DNA of 64,000 nucleotides from Paenibacillus piscarius (GCF_022234545.1 NZ_JAIEUI010000003.1:168500-232499); one strand, 5' to 3'. Numbered from the stretch's first letter, positions 27,001-36,645 are shown. Numbers and translations: made by a program. Notes: a model not told the origin generated them from the sequence alone.

Positions 27001-27028
27001 TCTGCCTCACAAAATAAGCAAGGCAAAC

Positions 27029-27057
27029 AAATAAGCTGGTCCCCCAGCTTATTTTTG
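27029..27057 (+). terminator. Partial terminator between binding protein and permease genes
   Basis: AATAAGCTGG and CCAGCTTATT pair around a short C-rich loop and run into TTTTTG. It lies within an operon, so it probably works as a leaky terminator that lowers permease expression. Confidence 0.65.
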
Positions 27058-27084
27058 CCTGTTAAGAGCTGGGAGAAGCTGCGT

Positions 27085-28035
27085 ATGAGACAACTCATCG
27101 TCCGAAGGTTGCTGCAAACATTGCCGATGCTGTTTTTCGTATCGGTGGTCTGTTTTACTATGATTAAGCTGGCTCCGGGAGATCCGGTGCTGTCATTCGT
27201 GACGCCCAATATGCATGCTGATGATATTGAGCGCATCCGTCATAATCTGGGGCTGGATAAGCCGGCTTATATCCAATATTTCATCTGGATCAAGGAGATG
27301 GTCCAGGGCAATTTCGGGTACTCGCTGGTTAATCACCAGCCGGTGCTGGATCAGATTCTGGACCGCCTGCCCGCAACTGCGGGTCTGATGGGCAGCGCCA
27401 TTGCCCTGGCTGTCCTGCTGGCCATTCCGCTAGGCCTCGTGGCCGGTGCGAACCGCAACCGCTGGGTAGACAAGCTGATCAATTTTATCGCTTATATCGG
27501 CATCTCTATCCCCTTATTCTGGCTGGCGATCCTGCTGATGTATATGTTCGCGATCAAGCTGCACCTGCTTCCAAGCATGGGGATGCGCACCATTGGTGTG
27601 GAATCGCCGCTGGATGTGCTGAAGCACGGGATCTTGCCTTGTACAGTGCTGGCCTTCAGCTTCCTGTCCGGGTATGTGCGCTATATCCGCTCCAGCACGA
27701 TCGGACAGCTCAAGGAGGAGTACGTGCAGATCCAGTATGCTTTTGGCTCGAAGAAATCTACTATTCTGTTCCGGCATGTGCTGAAGCATGTGCTGCTGCC
27801 GGTGATCACGCTGATCGGTATGTCGATGGGGGATCTGGTGGCAGGTGCGATTGTTACGGAGACGGTATTCTCCTGGCCGGGGATTGGCTCCCTGGGGATG
27901 ACGGCGGTGAAGGGGATGGACTATCCTGTCATTATGGGAATTACCCTGTTCTCTTCCTTGATGCTGATCTTCGGTAATCTGGTGGCAGATATTCTCTACA
28001 GCGTTGTTGATCCAAGAATCAAACTGAAGGGGTGA
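27085..28035 (+). CDS. Oligopeptide ABC transporter permease (DppB/OppB-type)
   Basis: A 316-residue inner-membrane subunit. ATG 27085 is chosen: GGGAG lies 9 bases upstream, and the product starts MRQLIVRRLLQTLPMLFFVS like other DppB proteins. About six membrane segments, the LAPGDP motif after the first helix and the EAA-like loop VTETVFSWPGIGSLGMTAVK that docks the ATPase are visible. It forms the pore with the second permease. The next gene starts 5 bp downstream. Confidence 0.92.
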   Translation: MRQLIVRRLLQTLPMLFFVSVVCFTMIKLAPGDPVLSFVTPNMHADDIERIRHNLGLDKPAYIQYFIWIKEMVQGNFGYSLVNHQPVLDQILDRLPATAGLMGSAIALAVLLAIPLGLVAGANRNRWVDKLINFIAYIGISIPLFWLAILLMYMFAIKLHLLPSMGMRTIGVESPLDVLKHGILPCTVLAFSFLSGYVRYIRSSTIGQLKEEYVQIQYAFGSKKSTILFRHVLKHVLLPVITLIGMSMGDLVAGAIVTETVFSWPGIGSLGMTAVKGMDYPVIMGITLFSSLMLIFGNLVADILYSVVDPRIKLKG

Positions 28036-28039
28036 CCTC

Positions 28040-28885
28040 ATGAATCGCAGTAAATGGAAAAACCTGCAGTCCGAGCTGTTTACGAACGGTCTGGGTGTCG
28101 CTGCTCTTGTCATATTGACGGTGTTCACGCTGGGGGCGGTCTTTGCCTTCCTGTCCGGTCACGATCCGAATGCCATGGATGCGATGGCACGCCTGACAAA
28201 GCCCGGCGCCGCGCATCTGTTCGGCACTGACGATTACGGCCGCGATTATCTGTCCAGAGCGTTATACGGAGGCCGGGTCTCGCTGCTGGTCGGGTTCGCC
28301 TCCATGGTCGTAGCGACCTTGGTGGGCGTGCTGGTTGGGGTAATCAGCGGATATTTCGGCGGCTGGATTGATAATCTGCTGATGCGGATGCTGGATATTA
28401 TCATGTCGATTCCGTCCTTCCTGATCCTGCTGCTGCTCAGCGTCTACCTGAAGCCGAGCATCGGCAATCTGATCATTATTATTGCTCTCTTGATGTGGAT
28501 GAATGTGGCCCGTGTCGTCCGTGCGGAGACGCTGACGATTAAGGAACGGGAATATGTGCTGTACGCGAGAGCCTCCGGGCAGAGTGCCTTCGGCATGATC
28601 TGGCGGCATATCCTCCCGGGACTGGTCCCGGTAATTATCGTAGGGGCAACGAATAATATTGCGTCCGCCATTATGATGGAATCATCGCTCAGCTTCCTCG
28701 GCTTCGGGGTGCAGCCGCCGAATGCGACGTGGGGCAGTATGCTGAACAGTGCGCAGGGGTATATTGCCCAGGCCCCTTATCTGGCGCTGTTCCCCGGGCT
28801 GATGATCCTGTTGACCGTTCTGAGCTTCAATGTGCTGGGAGATATTGTGCGGGTCGGCTTTGAACCAAAGCTGATCCGGAGATAG
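28040..28885 (+). CDS. Oligopeptide ABC transporter permease (DppC/OppC-type)
   Basis: A 281-residue second permease. It has an N-terminal cytoplasmic tail, a first membrane helix (~15-37), the LFGTDDYGRDYLSRALYGGR signature of the OppC family, five further helices and the docking loop MESSLSFLGFGVQPPNATWG near the C-terminus. It partners the preceding permease, to which it is linked by a 4-bp gap. The ribosome site lies inside the end of the upstream gene (GGGGTGA). Confidence 0.92.
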   Translation: MNRSKWKNLQSELFTNGLGVAALVILTVFTLGAVFAFLSGHDPNAMDAMARLTKPGAAHLFGTDDYGRDYLSRALYGGRVSLLVGFASMVVATLVGVLVGVISGYFGGWIDNLLMRMLDIIMSIPSFLILLLLSVYLKPSIGNLIIIIALLMWMNVARVVRAETLTIKEREYVLYARASGQSAFGMIWRHILPGLVPVIIVGATNNIASAIMMESSLSFLGFGVQPPNATWGSMLNSAQGYIAQAPYLALFPGLMILLTVLSFNVLGDIVRVGFEPKLIRR

Positions 28886-28899
28886 GAGAGTGGAACATC

Positions 28900-29910
28900 A
28901 TGACAGAACGGCTGCTGAGCGTTGAAGATCTGCAGGTATCCTTCGCTACCCGGGACGGGGAGAATCAGGCTGTCCGCGGGGTTAGCTTCCATATCGATGC
29001 CGGTGAGACGGTGGGCATTGTCGGAGAATCCGGGAGCGGCAAAAGCGTTACCGCCAAGGCCATCATGTCCCTGATTACGCCGCCGGGCCGTATGACGGCC
29101 GGGAAGCTGGAATTTCGCGGCGCAAGCCTGAAGGGGCTGACAGAGAAGCAGTGGCGCTCTTTGCGCGGCAACCGGATCGCGATGGTCTTCCAGGACCCGA
29201 TGACCTCACTGAATCCGGTCAAGCGCATCGGCCAGCAATTAACGGAGGTCATCCGCAGACACCGGGGACTGGATAAAGCGGCGGCATATACCGAAGCAGC
29301 AGAGCTGCTCCGCCAGGTGGGCATCCGCGACCCGGAGCAGCGCCTGAAGCAATATCCGCATGAGTTCAGCGGAGGGATGCGCCAGCGGGTGATGATCGCG
29401 ATGGCGCTCTCCTGCCAGCCGGAGCTGCTGATTGCCGATGAGCCGACCACAGCGCTGGATGCGACCATCCAGGCGCAGATCCTCGATCTGTTCAAGGAGC
29501 TGAAGGAGAGGGAAGATACGGCGGTCGCGCTGATCACGCATGATCTCGGCGTCGTAGCCCAGGTCTGCACGCGGGTCATCGTGATGTACGGCGGATTGGT
29601 AATGGAGGAGGGCACGGTGCAGGATATCTTTTACCGGCCTAGTCATCCCTATACCCAAGGTCTGCTTCGTTCGATTCCGAAGCGAGGCGGCGGCACCCGG
29701 GAGCGGCTGATACCGATTGAGGGCTCGCCGCCGGACCTGCTTGATCCGCCGCCCGGCTGCCCGTTCATCGACCGTTGTCCGCACGCCTTCGCCCGCTGCA
29801 ATGAACGTCCGCCGGTGACCGAGCTTGCTCCGGGCCACCGGTCGATGTGCTGGCTGGCCGGAGGCCTGGAAGAGCAGGCGGCCGCCGCCGCAGGGAGGGA
29901 TTTCACTTGA
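28900..29910 (+). CDS. Oligopeptide ABC transporter ATP-binding protein (DppD/OppD-type)
   Basis: A 336-residue ATPase: Walker A GESGSGKS (~46-53), Q-loop [11 protein letters not shown], signature FSGGMRQR, Walker [14 protein letters not shown]-loop ITHD. The C-terminal oligopeptide-transporter extension has cysteines in the [16 protein letters not shown] pattern, which suggests an iron-sulfur site as seen in the family. It forms a heterodimer with the next gene product. Its stop codon overlaps the TTG start of that gene. Confidence 0.93.
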   Translation: MTERLLSVEDLQVSFATRDGENQAVRGVSFHIDAGETVGIVGESGSGKSVTAKAIMSLITPPGRMTAGKLEFRGASLKGLTEKQWRSLRGNRIAMVFQDPMTSLNPVKRIGQQLTEVIRRHRGLDKAAAYTEAAELLRQVGIRDPEQRLKQYPHEFSGGMRQRVMIAMALSCQPELLIADEPTTALDATIQAQILDLFKELKEREDTAVALITHDLGVVAQVCTRVIVMYGGLVMEEGTVQDIFYRPSHPYTQGLLRSIPKRGGGTRERLIPIEGSPPDLLDPPPGCPFIDRCPHAFARCNERPPVTELAPGHRSMCWLAGGLEEQAAAAAGRDFT

Positions 29911-30824
29911 GCGAGAACAAGGTGCTGGTAGAGGTTAACAATCTGAAGAAGCATTTTCCCAAGGGGAAGGATCTACGCGGACGGGATAAGAGTGTACTTA
30001 AGGCCGTGGACGGGGTCAGCTTCCAGATCCGCCAGGGCGAGACCTTCGGTCTGGTCGGCGAATCGGGGAGCGGCAAGTCCACGGTCGGCCGCTGCCTGCT
30101 CCGGCTGTATGATTATACGGACGGTGAGGTGTTCTATGACGGGAAGCCGCTTGGCAAGCTGGGCGAGAAAGGGCTGAAGCCCTTCCGCAGGCAGATTCAG
30201 TCGATCTTTCAGGACCCGTATTCCTCACTGAATCCCAGCCTGAATGTGCTGGAGCTGATCAGCGAGCCGATGAGAATTCACGGTCTCTACCGGGGCGAAG
30301 AGCGCAAGGAGGCGGTGGCAGAGCTGCTGGAGAAGGTGGGGCTGAAGCGGGAGCATCTGTACCGCTTCCCCCATGAGTTCAGCGGCGGCCAGCGCCAGCG
30401 GATCTCCATTGCCAGAGCCTTGTCGGTACGCCCTGAATTCGTGGTGTGCGACGAGCCGATCTCGGCGCTGGATGTCTCTGTGCAGGCTCAGGTTGTTAAT
30501 ATGCTGGAGGATCTGCAAGCCGAGTTCGGGCTGACCTATCTGTTCATCGCCCATGATCTCTCCATGGTCCGGCACATTTCGGACCGGATCGGCGTGATGT
30601 ACGGGGGCCGCCTGGTGGAGGTGGCAGAGAGTGACGAGCTGTATGACAATCCGCTGCATCCGTACACTAAGGCGCTGCTGTCGTCCATTCTGGAGACTGA
30701 CCCGCTAAAGGCCAGCCAGAGGATACAATTGGAGACTTACGCGGCAGGGCGCGGGAGCGAGGAGGCCGCAGTGCTGCGGGAAGTGAGTCCTGGACATTAT
30801 GTGGCCGGGGACTATGGCAATTGA
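29907..30824 (+). CDS. Oligopeptide ABC transporter ATP-binding protein (DppF/OppF-type)
   Basis: A 305-residue ATPase starting at TTG 29907 (GGGAGG eight bases upstream), overlapping the stop of the preceding gene. Walker [10 protein letters not shown]-loop [13 protein letters not shown], signature FSGGQRQR, Walker [12 protein letters not shown] and the H-loop IAHD are all present. Compared with many OppF proteins the C-terminal extension is short and lacks the CPF...C cysteines (it ends [12 protein letters not shown]). It completes the five-gene importer SBP-permease-permease-ATPase-ATPase. Confidence 0.92.
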   Translation: MSENKVLVEVNNLKKHFPKGKDLRGRDKSVLKAVDGVSFQIRQGETFGLVGESGSGKSTVGRCLLRLYDYTDGEVFYDGKPLGKLGEKGLKPFRRQIQSIFQDPYSSLNPSLNVLELISEPMRIHGLYRGEERKEAVAELLEKVGLKREHLYRFPHEFSGGQRQRISIARALSVRPEFVVCDEPISALDVSVQAQVVNMLEDLQAEFGLTYLFIAHDLSMVRHISDRIGVMYGGRLVEVAESDELYDNPLHPYTKALLSSILETDPLKASQRIQLETYAAGRGSEEAAVLREVSPGHYVAGDYGN

Positions 30825-30850
30825 CTTATACGACAAGGGAGGATACACCA

Positions 30851-31297
30851 ATGACAGAAACGAAGAGCAAGGTCAAGCTGTCGCAGTGGGATGCCCTGCT
30901 GCTGGAATCGCTGCGTTCGCAGGGCTGGTCAGACCAGGATCTGCTGCATAGAGTAACCGGAGGGGACCTTCCGGTGGATGAGAGTAAATACGAGTTCGAT
31001 TACGGGCAGCTGGCTGCCCTTGCAGATGAACAGCCGGAGCTGTTCCGCCGGGCTGTGCTGGACGGCTACCAGATCAAATACAATACCATCCGCGGCATCC
31101 GCAGCTGGATTGATGTTGCACTGGGAATTGAAGCGAAGCTGGAGCTGGAAGAGGGCCGGGAGGCTGTGGAGGCAGAGTTGACGGAGGATGAGTATAGCCT
31201 TCTGCTGGGCGTGCTGTCCTTCGGCTGGCAGATCACCGGCGGATCAGCGGCTGACGGCAATGCCAAGGTCTATACAATTGAACCGGTTCAGCGGTAA
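30851..31297 (+). CDS. Hypothetical protein at the end of the peptide-transporter operon
   Basis: A 148-residue acidic protein; ATG 30851 follows GGGAGG. It starts MTETKSKVKLSQWDALLLES and has two helical Glu-rich halves, ending AKVYTIEPVQR. There is no signal peptide, membrane helix or motif I can name. It lies 26 bp after the last ATPase gene in the same direction and is probably co-transcribed, but a function in peptide uptake is not shown. Confidence 0.7.
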   Translation: MTETKSKVKLSQWDALLLESLRSQGWSDQDLLHRVTGGDLPVDESKYEFDYGQLAALADEQPELFRRAVLDGYQIKYNTIRGIRSWIDVALGIEAKLELEEGREAVEAELTEDEYSLLLGVLSFGWQITGGSAADGNAKVYTIEPVQR

Positions 31298-31308
31298 CAT
31301 CCGGGGAA

Positions 31309-31352
31309 CGGGAAGCGGCGGCTGCGGTCATCGCAGCCTGCCGCTCCCGCCG
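31309..31352 (+). terminator. Weak terminator after the peptide-transporter operon
   Basis: GGGAAGCGGC-CTGCG and CGCAG-GCCGCTCCC pair around GTCAT with two small bulges. No clear T-tract follows. It lies between convergent genes. Confidence 0.45.
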
Positions 31353-31365
31353 GATAAGCCCGCAT

Positions 31366-32217
31366 CTACATATTCAACTGAATTCGGCGGGTGCTAAGCA
31401 CACCCTCCAGCCCGGTTGGGTCCGTGCTGACCTTGCGGGCCACGAAGGCTTCGGCCCGCTCCGAGGTGCGCAGGCGCAGCGGCTTGGTCTCCTGCCGTAC
31501 CAGCTCCCACATCACCTCCGCGACCGATTCTGCCGTCTGCGGCTCCACATTGCGCTCCAGGAAGGCTGCTCTATAGGCATCCAGAATCGGCTTGTACTCG
31601 TCTTCCAGCACACCGCCGGTACTGGCGACATGCCCCATTACGGTTGAATTGAACTCCGTGGCGATCGCCCCCGGTTCCAGCAGGGTGATATCGATATTGA
31701 ATTGCGGCTTGTAATAGGTGGCGAGACTCTCCAGCAGCCCCTCCACCGCGAATTTGCTGGCGCAGTAGATCTCGTTCATCGGCTGTCCGACCAGCCCGCC
31801 GACACTGGAGGTGGCCACAATATGGCCATATCCGGTCTTCCGCAGCAGCGGAAGTGCCGTACGGATGGTATGCATCACTCCGTAGACATTGGTATCGAAG
31901 ACCTCCTGAATCTCTGGAAACGGTGCTTGCCCGAGCGCTCTAAGGTAGCCGTACCCGGCGTTGGCGAATAATACATCCAGCCGGCCCTGCTCGTGTTCAA
32001 TCCGGCTGATGACCCGCTGAATACTGTCCGGATCGGTAACCTCCATTTCGGCAAAATGCAGATGCTCCACCCCGCGGTACAGCTCCTGATCACGCGTCAG
32101 ATGACGGGTTCCGGCGTAGACGGTCCACCCCTCGTGCGCGAACTTCAACGCGGTGGCGAGGCCGATGCCTGAGGAGGCTCCGGTGATACAGATTACTTGT
32201 GAAATAGACATATTCAT
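31366..32217 (-). CDS. Short-chain dehydrogenase/reductase
   Basis: A 283-residue SDR oxidoreductase of the classical type. The Rossmann motif TGASSGIG begins at residue 12, NAG appears in LFANAGYGYL, the catalytic Ser lies in ATSSVGG and the YxxxK pair in IYCASKFAVEGLLESLATYY. It uses NAD(P)H; the substrate is unknown. ATG 32217 is followed six bases later by a second possible start (MSISQVICITGA). The gene stands alone, convergent with the preceding operon and divergent from the AI-2E-type transporter. Confidence 0.9.
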   Translation of the reverse strand: MNMSISQVICITGASSGIGLATALKFAHEGWTVYAGTRHLTRDQELYRGVEHLHFAEMEVTDPDSIQRVISRIEHEQGRLDVLFANAGYGYLRALGQAPFPEIQEVFDTNVYGVMHTIRTALPLLRKTGYGHIVATSSVGGLVGQPMNEIYCASKFAVEGLLESLATYYKPQFNIDITLLEPGAIATEFNSTVMGHVASTGGVLEDEYKPILDAYRAAFLERNVEPQTAESVAEVMWELVRQETKPLRLRTSERAEAFVARKVSTDPTGLEGVLSTRRIQLNM

Positions 32218-32423
32218 TCAGCCTCCATTTCTTATTCATTTCCATTCATTGTCTAATTTCGCCCACATTATAGCATATCTAAGTAGATATTGAGGCAAGA
32301 TAAATGAAAGTTTATATTTTCGCGGTCACAGCGGGGCATTGAAGTTGCTATAATTGTTTTCGGTACGGTACACTGTAAATAAAAAATCCGAATTGCCCGC
32401 GAATGGAGAGGAACAAGGAAACA

Positions 32424-33458
32424 ATGGATGTAATCAAGCGGTATTTTGCAAATGTAACGGTCCGGCGCTTCCTGATATTGGGACTGATTGGACTGCTGCT
32501 CTACAGTATCAGGGATATGCTGAATCTGGTGTTGCTGACGTTCCTGATCGCTTACGTGATGAACAGCTTTCAGGTGCTGCTGAGCAGACGGATCAGCAAG
32601 TTCGTGAAGGTGAACAGCAAGGTCATCATCATCATACTGTACGTGGCGCTGATCAGCATGATCGTCATGGCACTCGTCAAATACATGCCCAAGGTATTCT
32701 CGCAGATCAAGCAGTTAACCACTTTTCTCGGCACGCTGACCGCCGATGATATTCCGCAGAATGAGATTATGCAGTACCTGTTCCAGAAGGTCCGGGAACT
32801 CAACTACCAGAGCTATTTGAATCAGGGAATTGAATATGTGTTCAAAATCAGCAACTGGGGAACTACCTTCGTCCTGTCTACCATCCTGAGCCTTGTCTTC
32901 ATTCTGGAGAAGAATAGAATTGTCAGCTTCACCTCCCGCCTGAGAGACAGCAAGATTTCCTGGTTCTACGTAGAGCTTGAATATTTCGGCAGAAAGTTCA
33001 TCTCCTCCTTCGGTAAGGTAATTGAAGCACAGATCCTGATTGCGCTCTTCAATACTTTATTTACCGTAGTCGGACTGTGGGTGCTTGGCTTCTTTTTCGA
33101 GCCGTTCCCGTATCTCTTTGCCCTCTCCATTATGATCTTCATGCTCAGTCTGATTCCGGTCGTCGGCTTCGTCATTTCGCTGATTCCGCTCTGCATCATC
33201 GGCTATAACACGGGCGGACTGATGATGACGATCAACATTCTGGTGATGATTGCCCTGCTTCATGTCATAGAAGGCTACTTCCTTAATCCGAAGCTGATGT
33301 CCTCCAAAATGAACCTGCCGATGTTCTACACGCTCGTAGTGCTGTTGTTCTCCGAGCATTATATCGGGGTCTGGGGACTGATTCTCGGCATTCCGATCTT
33401 CGTCTTCTTCCTGGACATTCTGGAGATTAGCCGGGACAATAAGTCTTCGCTGGAGTGA
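32424..33458 (+). CDS. AI-2E family transporter (permease-like membrane protein)
   Basis: A 344-residue membrane protein. ATG 32424 has AAGGAAA just upstream; ATG 32403 is an alternative without a good site. Two helices near the N-terminus, a soluble/amphipathic middle (~70-200) and four to five helices in the C-terminal half give the UPF0118/AI-2E exporter topology, with the typical EGYFLNPKLMSSKMNLPMFY segment. Family members export autoinducer-2 or act as ion antiporters. No luxS is nearby, so AI-2 transport is unproven. It has a C-terminal short charged tail. Confidence 0.88.
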   Translation: MDVIKRYFANVTVRRFLILGLIGLLLYSIRDMLNLVLLTFLIAYVMNSFQVLLSRRISKFVKVNSKVIIIILYVALISMIVMALVKYMPKVFSQIKQLTTFLGTLTADDIPQNEIMQYLFQKVRELNYQSYLNQGIEYVFKISNWGTTFVLSTILSLVFILEKNRIVSFTSRLRDSKISWFYVELEYFGRKFISSFGKVIEAQILIALFNTLFTVVGLWVLGFFFEPFPYLFALSIMIFMLSLIPVVGFVISLIPLCIIGYNTGGLMMTINILVMIALLHVIEGYFLNPKLMSSKMNLPMFYTLVVLLFSEHYIGVWGLILGIPIFVFFLDILEISRDNKSSLE

Positions 33459-33566
33459 TACAGAGGGCCATATGATCTGCAAGCAATAGGTACGTATAGA
33501 GGTGATATTCAACCTGCTGAAGGTTCGGGTATCGCCTTTTTTAACATTCAAGTAGGGGGTAACAGC

Positions 33567-34583
33567 ATGATCAAATATCCGGTATTAGAAAAGGGAGCCG
33601 TCATTGGCGTAACTGCACCCTCATCAGGTGTTCCGCAGGAGCTGCATGAACTGCTGAAGCTGGCTGTAGAACGGCTGCAAAAAAGAGGGTATGGCGTCGA
33701 ATGCGGATCCACAGCGTGGACACAGGAAAAGGCCAAATCCGCTCCGGCCGCCGTCCGTGCGGCTGAGTTCAACGCGATGATGGCCGATGAGCGCATCGGA
33801 CTGGTGGTCCCTCCCTGGGGCGGAGAGCTGCTGATCGAGATCATGGAGCAGGTGGATTTTGCGGAAATGAAGTGCAAATGGATTCTCGGTTATTCCGACA
33901 TCAGTGTGCTGCTGCTGGCCGTTACGCTGAAGACAGGCATCGCTACGGCTCACGGCACGAACTTCATTGATCTGCGGGGTGAAGAGACCGATCCGACTAC
34001 GGCCATGTGGGACAAGGTATTATCTACGCCAAGCGGCGGGACTGTTCTTCAGCAATCCTCGCAGCAGTATCAGCAGGAATGGGGAACAGGTGAGTCTTCG
34101 CCCCATGTGTTCAACCTTACAGAGCAGACGGTCTGGAAGACGGTGGGAGATCAGAAAGTGACGATGCAGGGCCGCCTGCTGGGCGGATGCATTGACGTCA
34201 TCCGGCATCTGATCGGTACGCCCTACGGAGATGTCCGGCACTTCCAGCAGCACTATATCAACAACGAGCCCATTCTGTGGTATCTGGAGAACTGCGAGCT
34301 GTCGGTCGCCGATCTGCGCCGCTCCCTGGTGCATATGAAGCTGGCCGGCTGGTTTGAGCATTGCAGCGGCCTGATGTTCGGCCGCAGTGCGGCGAACCGC
34401 CCTATGGAAGGCTACACCGTAGAGGATGTCTATCAGGAGCTGGCGGATGAGCTGGGCCTCCCGGTGGCCTACGACATCGATTGCGGCCACCAGCCGCCGC
34501 AGGTTACTTTGATCAATGGAGCCTATGCAGAGGTGGAGGTCAGCGAAGGGAAAGGGACGGTGAAGCAGGTTTTCCGGGCGTGA
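33567..34583 (+). CDS. S66 peptidase family protein (LD-carboxypeptidase/MccF-like)
   Basis: A 338-residue protein: N-terminal GAVIGVTAPSSGVPQELHEL, the VVPPWGGELLIEIMEQVDF block, ILGYSDISVLLLAVTLKTGI with the dimer/strand motif GYSD, TAHGTN, GRLLGGCIDVIRHLIG and the C-terminal YDIDCGHQPPQVTLING bearing the conserved Gly-His. Family members cleave the L-Lys/DAP-D-Ala bond in murein peptides or detoxify microcin C-like compounds. In the strand where the nucleophilic Ser usually sits I read PPWGGE, so catalytic competence should be checked. No signal peptide, so cytosolic. Confidence 0.82.
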   Translation: MIKYPVLEKGAVIGVTAPSSGVPQELHELLKLAVERLQKRGYGVECGSTAWTQEKAKSAPAAVRAAEFNAMMADERIGLVVPPWGGELLIEIMEQVDFAEMKCKWILGYSDISVLLLAVTLKTGIATAHGTNFIDLRGEETDPTTAMWDKVLSTPSGGTVLQQSSQQYQQEWGTGESSPHVFNLTEQTVWKTVGDQKVTMQGRLLGGCIDVIRHLIGTPYGDVRHFQQHYINNEPILWYLENCELSVADLRRSLVHMKLAGWFEHCSGLMFGRSAANRPMEGYTVEDVYQELADELGLPVAYDIDCGHQPPQVTLINGAYAEVEVSEGKGTVKQVFRA

Positions 34584-34691
34584 GGGTGCCGTAGCAGCAT
34601 CATTGCCTGAGTGATTCATGAACTGTACCGGCAGTAAATCTAATGTACCATGCACGTTCTCACCAAGTTTTTATCTTTTTTTGTAACGAAA

Positions 34692-34703
34692 CGTTCGCGA
34701 ACG
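34692..34703. promoter_or_regulatory. Palindrome in an ECF-like promoter
   Basis: CGTTCGCGAACG is a perfect 12-bp palindrome inside TGTAAC-N17-GTCTTA, which resembles an ECF sigma promoter. It lies 28 bp upstream of the sigma gene remnant and may be its former autoregulatory promoter. Confidence 0.35.
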
Positions 34704-34731
34704 GGTCTTATAGAGGTAAGGTGGTGAACAA

Positions 34732-34944
34732 GTGGGCGATGTGGAGCACATCTACAAGCAATATTTTCAGGACGTATATTTGTTTGCTTTGTCTCTAAGC
34801 CGGGACCAGCAGATGGCCGAGGAGATCACGCAGGAAACCTTCGCCAGGGCAGTGAAGAATATCGACCAGTTCAAAGGCAACTGCAAGATCAGCGTTTAGT
34901 TGTGCCAGATCGCCGTGGAGGCTCAGTTTGAGCGGCGGGACTAG
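34732..34944 (+). pseudogene. ECF sigma factor, nonsense-mutated and truncated
   Basis: GTG 34732 opens a frame with EHIYKQYFQDVYLFALSLSR, then DQQMAEEITQETFARAVKNI and DQFKGNCKISV, a clear sigma region 2 of an ECF factor. A TAG (34897-34899) then stands where a Trp codon (TGG) would be expected, since the frame continues LCQIA as in the usual WLCQIAKN motif. Thirteen residues later similarity is lost and the frame ends at 34944. Region 4 is missing and no anti-sigma gene follows. A ribosome-site-like AGGTGGTG and an ECF-type promoter precede it, so loss looks recent. Confidence 0.75.
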
Positions 34945-35199
34945 ATGAGGGCGGTTCTCCTTTTTTATCCAATTAAGGATTGAATCCTTCGTTTCTCATA
35001 CCATAAGCAGTCCGCTCTGAAACAGGTATATTCGTCATATATAATGTGAATTTATGTCGAATTTAGTTGAAAAAAAGTGTTGGGATTATTCAAGAATTGC
35101 CCTATGCATGGCTGGCATCCTGTATAATTTATGAATATACAGACAGCCATAGCTGCCGATTCCTGAGCAGTGATTCCCTCACGAAAGAGAGTAGTGACT

Positions 35200-36084
35200 A
35201 TGAAATCCATCGCCTGGGTAACTGACAGTACCAGCACCATTGACTATGAATTCGCCAAGAATAACCACGTGTATATCGTTCCCCTTCGTCTAATCGTCAA
35301 TAATGAATGCTATAGAGAGAATATAGATATTAACGCCGATCAGTTCTATGACAAAATGCGGCAGCATGACAAGGTAGGCAGCTCCCAGCCGCCGATTGGC
35401 GAGTTCGTGGAATTATACGAGCGTCTGAAGGAACAGTATGACGAGATTATCGCCATCCACTGCTCCTCCGAGCTTAGCGGAACCTTCAACACCTCAATGC
35501 AGGCAGCAGATATTGCTGGAGTGAACGTAATAGGTATCGATTCCAAAGTAGGCGCTTACCCCATCCGTGAGATGCTGCTGCGCGGTATTCACTGGCAGCA
35601 GGCAGGCTGCTCTGCACAAGAGATCAAGAACAGAATTGATAATATAATCGGGGAAATGTCCTTCTATATCATCCCTGCCAGCCTGAGCCAGCTGCACCGC
35701 AGCGGACGGCTCTCCGGCTCTCAGTTCCTGCTGGGCCAGCTGATGCGGATTCATCTGCTTCTGAGGTTCGATGAGGGCAAAATTGTCGTCGTTGATAAAA
35801 TCCGCACCTTTAAAAAGACGAAGCAAAAGCTGCTGGAGACCATCCAGGAGGAGATCGGCCGTTTCCAGGATGTATGTATTATGCACGCCAACAATAAAGA
35901 AGAGGCGCTGAGCCTGGAGTGGGCCATTAAGGCCATGTCCCCTTCGGTGCGTACAGAGATTATGACCTTTGTTCCGGTGGTAGGCGCTCATATGGGCGAG
36001 GGAACTCTGGCGCTGTCTTGGATTAACCGTACGGCCCTGAACAGTATTGACACTGAGGATGAAGTGCTGGAATTTGTGCTCTAG
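35200..36084 (+). CDS. DegV family fatty-acid-binding protein
   Basis: A 294-residue DegV protein: KSIAWVTDSTSTIDYEFAKN at the start, VVPLRLIVNNECYRENIDIN-like second strand, TSQP-like SSQPPIGEFVELYERL, then HCSSELSGTFNTSMQAA and DSKVGAYPIREMLLRG. These form the DegV fold, which binds one fatty acid and in firmicutes (FakB) presents it to fatty acid kinase FakA. No fakA is seen here. ATG 35200 is chosen with GAGAG upstream. A TATAAT-containing region (around 35126) may be its promoter. A likely partner gene follows 15 bp downstream. Confidence 0.92.
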   Translation: MKSIAWVTDSTSTIDYEFAKNNHVYIVPLRLIVNNECYRENIDINADQFYDKMRQHDKVGSSQPPIGEFVELYERLKEQYDEIIAIHCSSELSGTFNTSMQAADIAGVNVIGIDSKVGAYPIREMLLRGIHWQQAGCSAQEIKNRIDNIIGEMSFYIIPASLSQLHRSGRLSGSQFLLGQLMRIHLLLRFDEGKIVVVDKIRTFKKTKQKLLETIQEEIGRFQDVCIMHANNKEEALSLEWAIKAMSPSVRTEIMTFVPVVGAHMGEGTLALSWINRTALNSIDTEDEVLEFVL

Positions 36085-36099
36085 AAAAGGAGCGGAACG

Positions 36100-36645
36100 A
36101 TGTTCTTATATCATTATTATGATGCAGCTGTGGGGCCGTTTGTCAGTATATCCGATTTGCCGGGCGATCAGGCGAGGGCTGTGCTGGAGATGATTAAGCA
36201 GACCAAGCCCAGGGCTCAGAGCGCGCAAAGACATGATAAGTATGTGGAATACCGACGGAACTGCGAGAGCATCATCCGGGCGGAATTTATACGTAAGGGT
36301 GGTCTGGTCCACCGTTCCTCCCCGCATTATATGGTAGTTGAACATAGTCCGTGGCTAAGCACGTGGTACGAGAACAGCGCTTGTCTCAAGATTCCGATTG
36401 AAGAGTTCGATGTGAATACAGTCTCCTTCACTTATGGGGACTCCATGCCGACCTTCAGCCTGCTAGTTAACGATGGCAAAGAGTACAGGCGCACCCTGTA
36501 TACCTATCCCGAGATTGTGAGCATCATTGACAAGTACGGGTTACCGCAGAATTGGAACAATGACGGAAAATACGGTCCCGAGCGGTACGTCGAAGCGCAT
36601 ATCTGGAGTGATGAGACGGTTGAGAGGTACCGGAGATCAAGGTGA
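36100..36645 (+). CDS. Hypothetical protein downstream of degV-like gene
   Basis: A 181-residue protein with ATG preceded by AAAGGAGCGG. It begins MFLYHYYDAAVGPFVSISDL and contains HYMVVEHSPWLSTWYENSAC and the conserved-looking GDSMPTFSLLVNDGKEYRRT, ending WSDETVERYRRSR. No signal peptide or membrane segment. It resembles small Bacillota proteins of unknown function found in several genomes; I cannot name the family. Only 15 bp separate it from the DegV gene, so they are probably co-transcribed. Confidence 0.75.
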   Translation: MFLYHYYDAAVGPFVSISDLPGDQARAVLEMIKQTKPRAQSAQRHDKYVEYRRNCESIIRAEFIRKGGLVHRSSPHYMVVEHSPWLSTWYENSACLKIPIEEFDVNTVSFTYGDSMPTFSLLVNDGKEYRRTLYTYPEIVSIIDKYGLPQNWNNDGKYGPERYVEAHIWSDETVERYRRSR

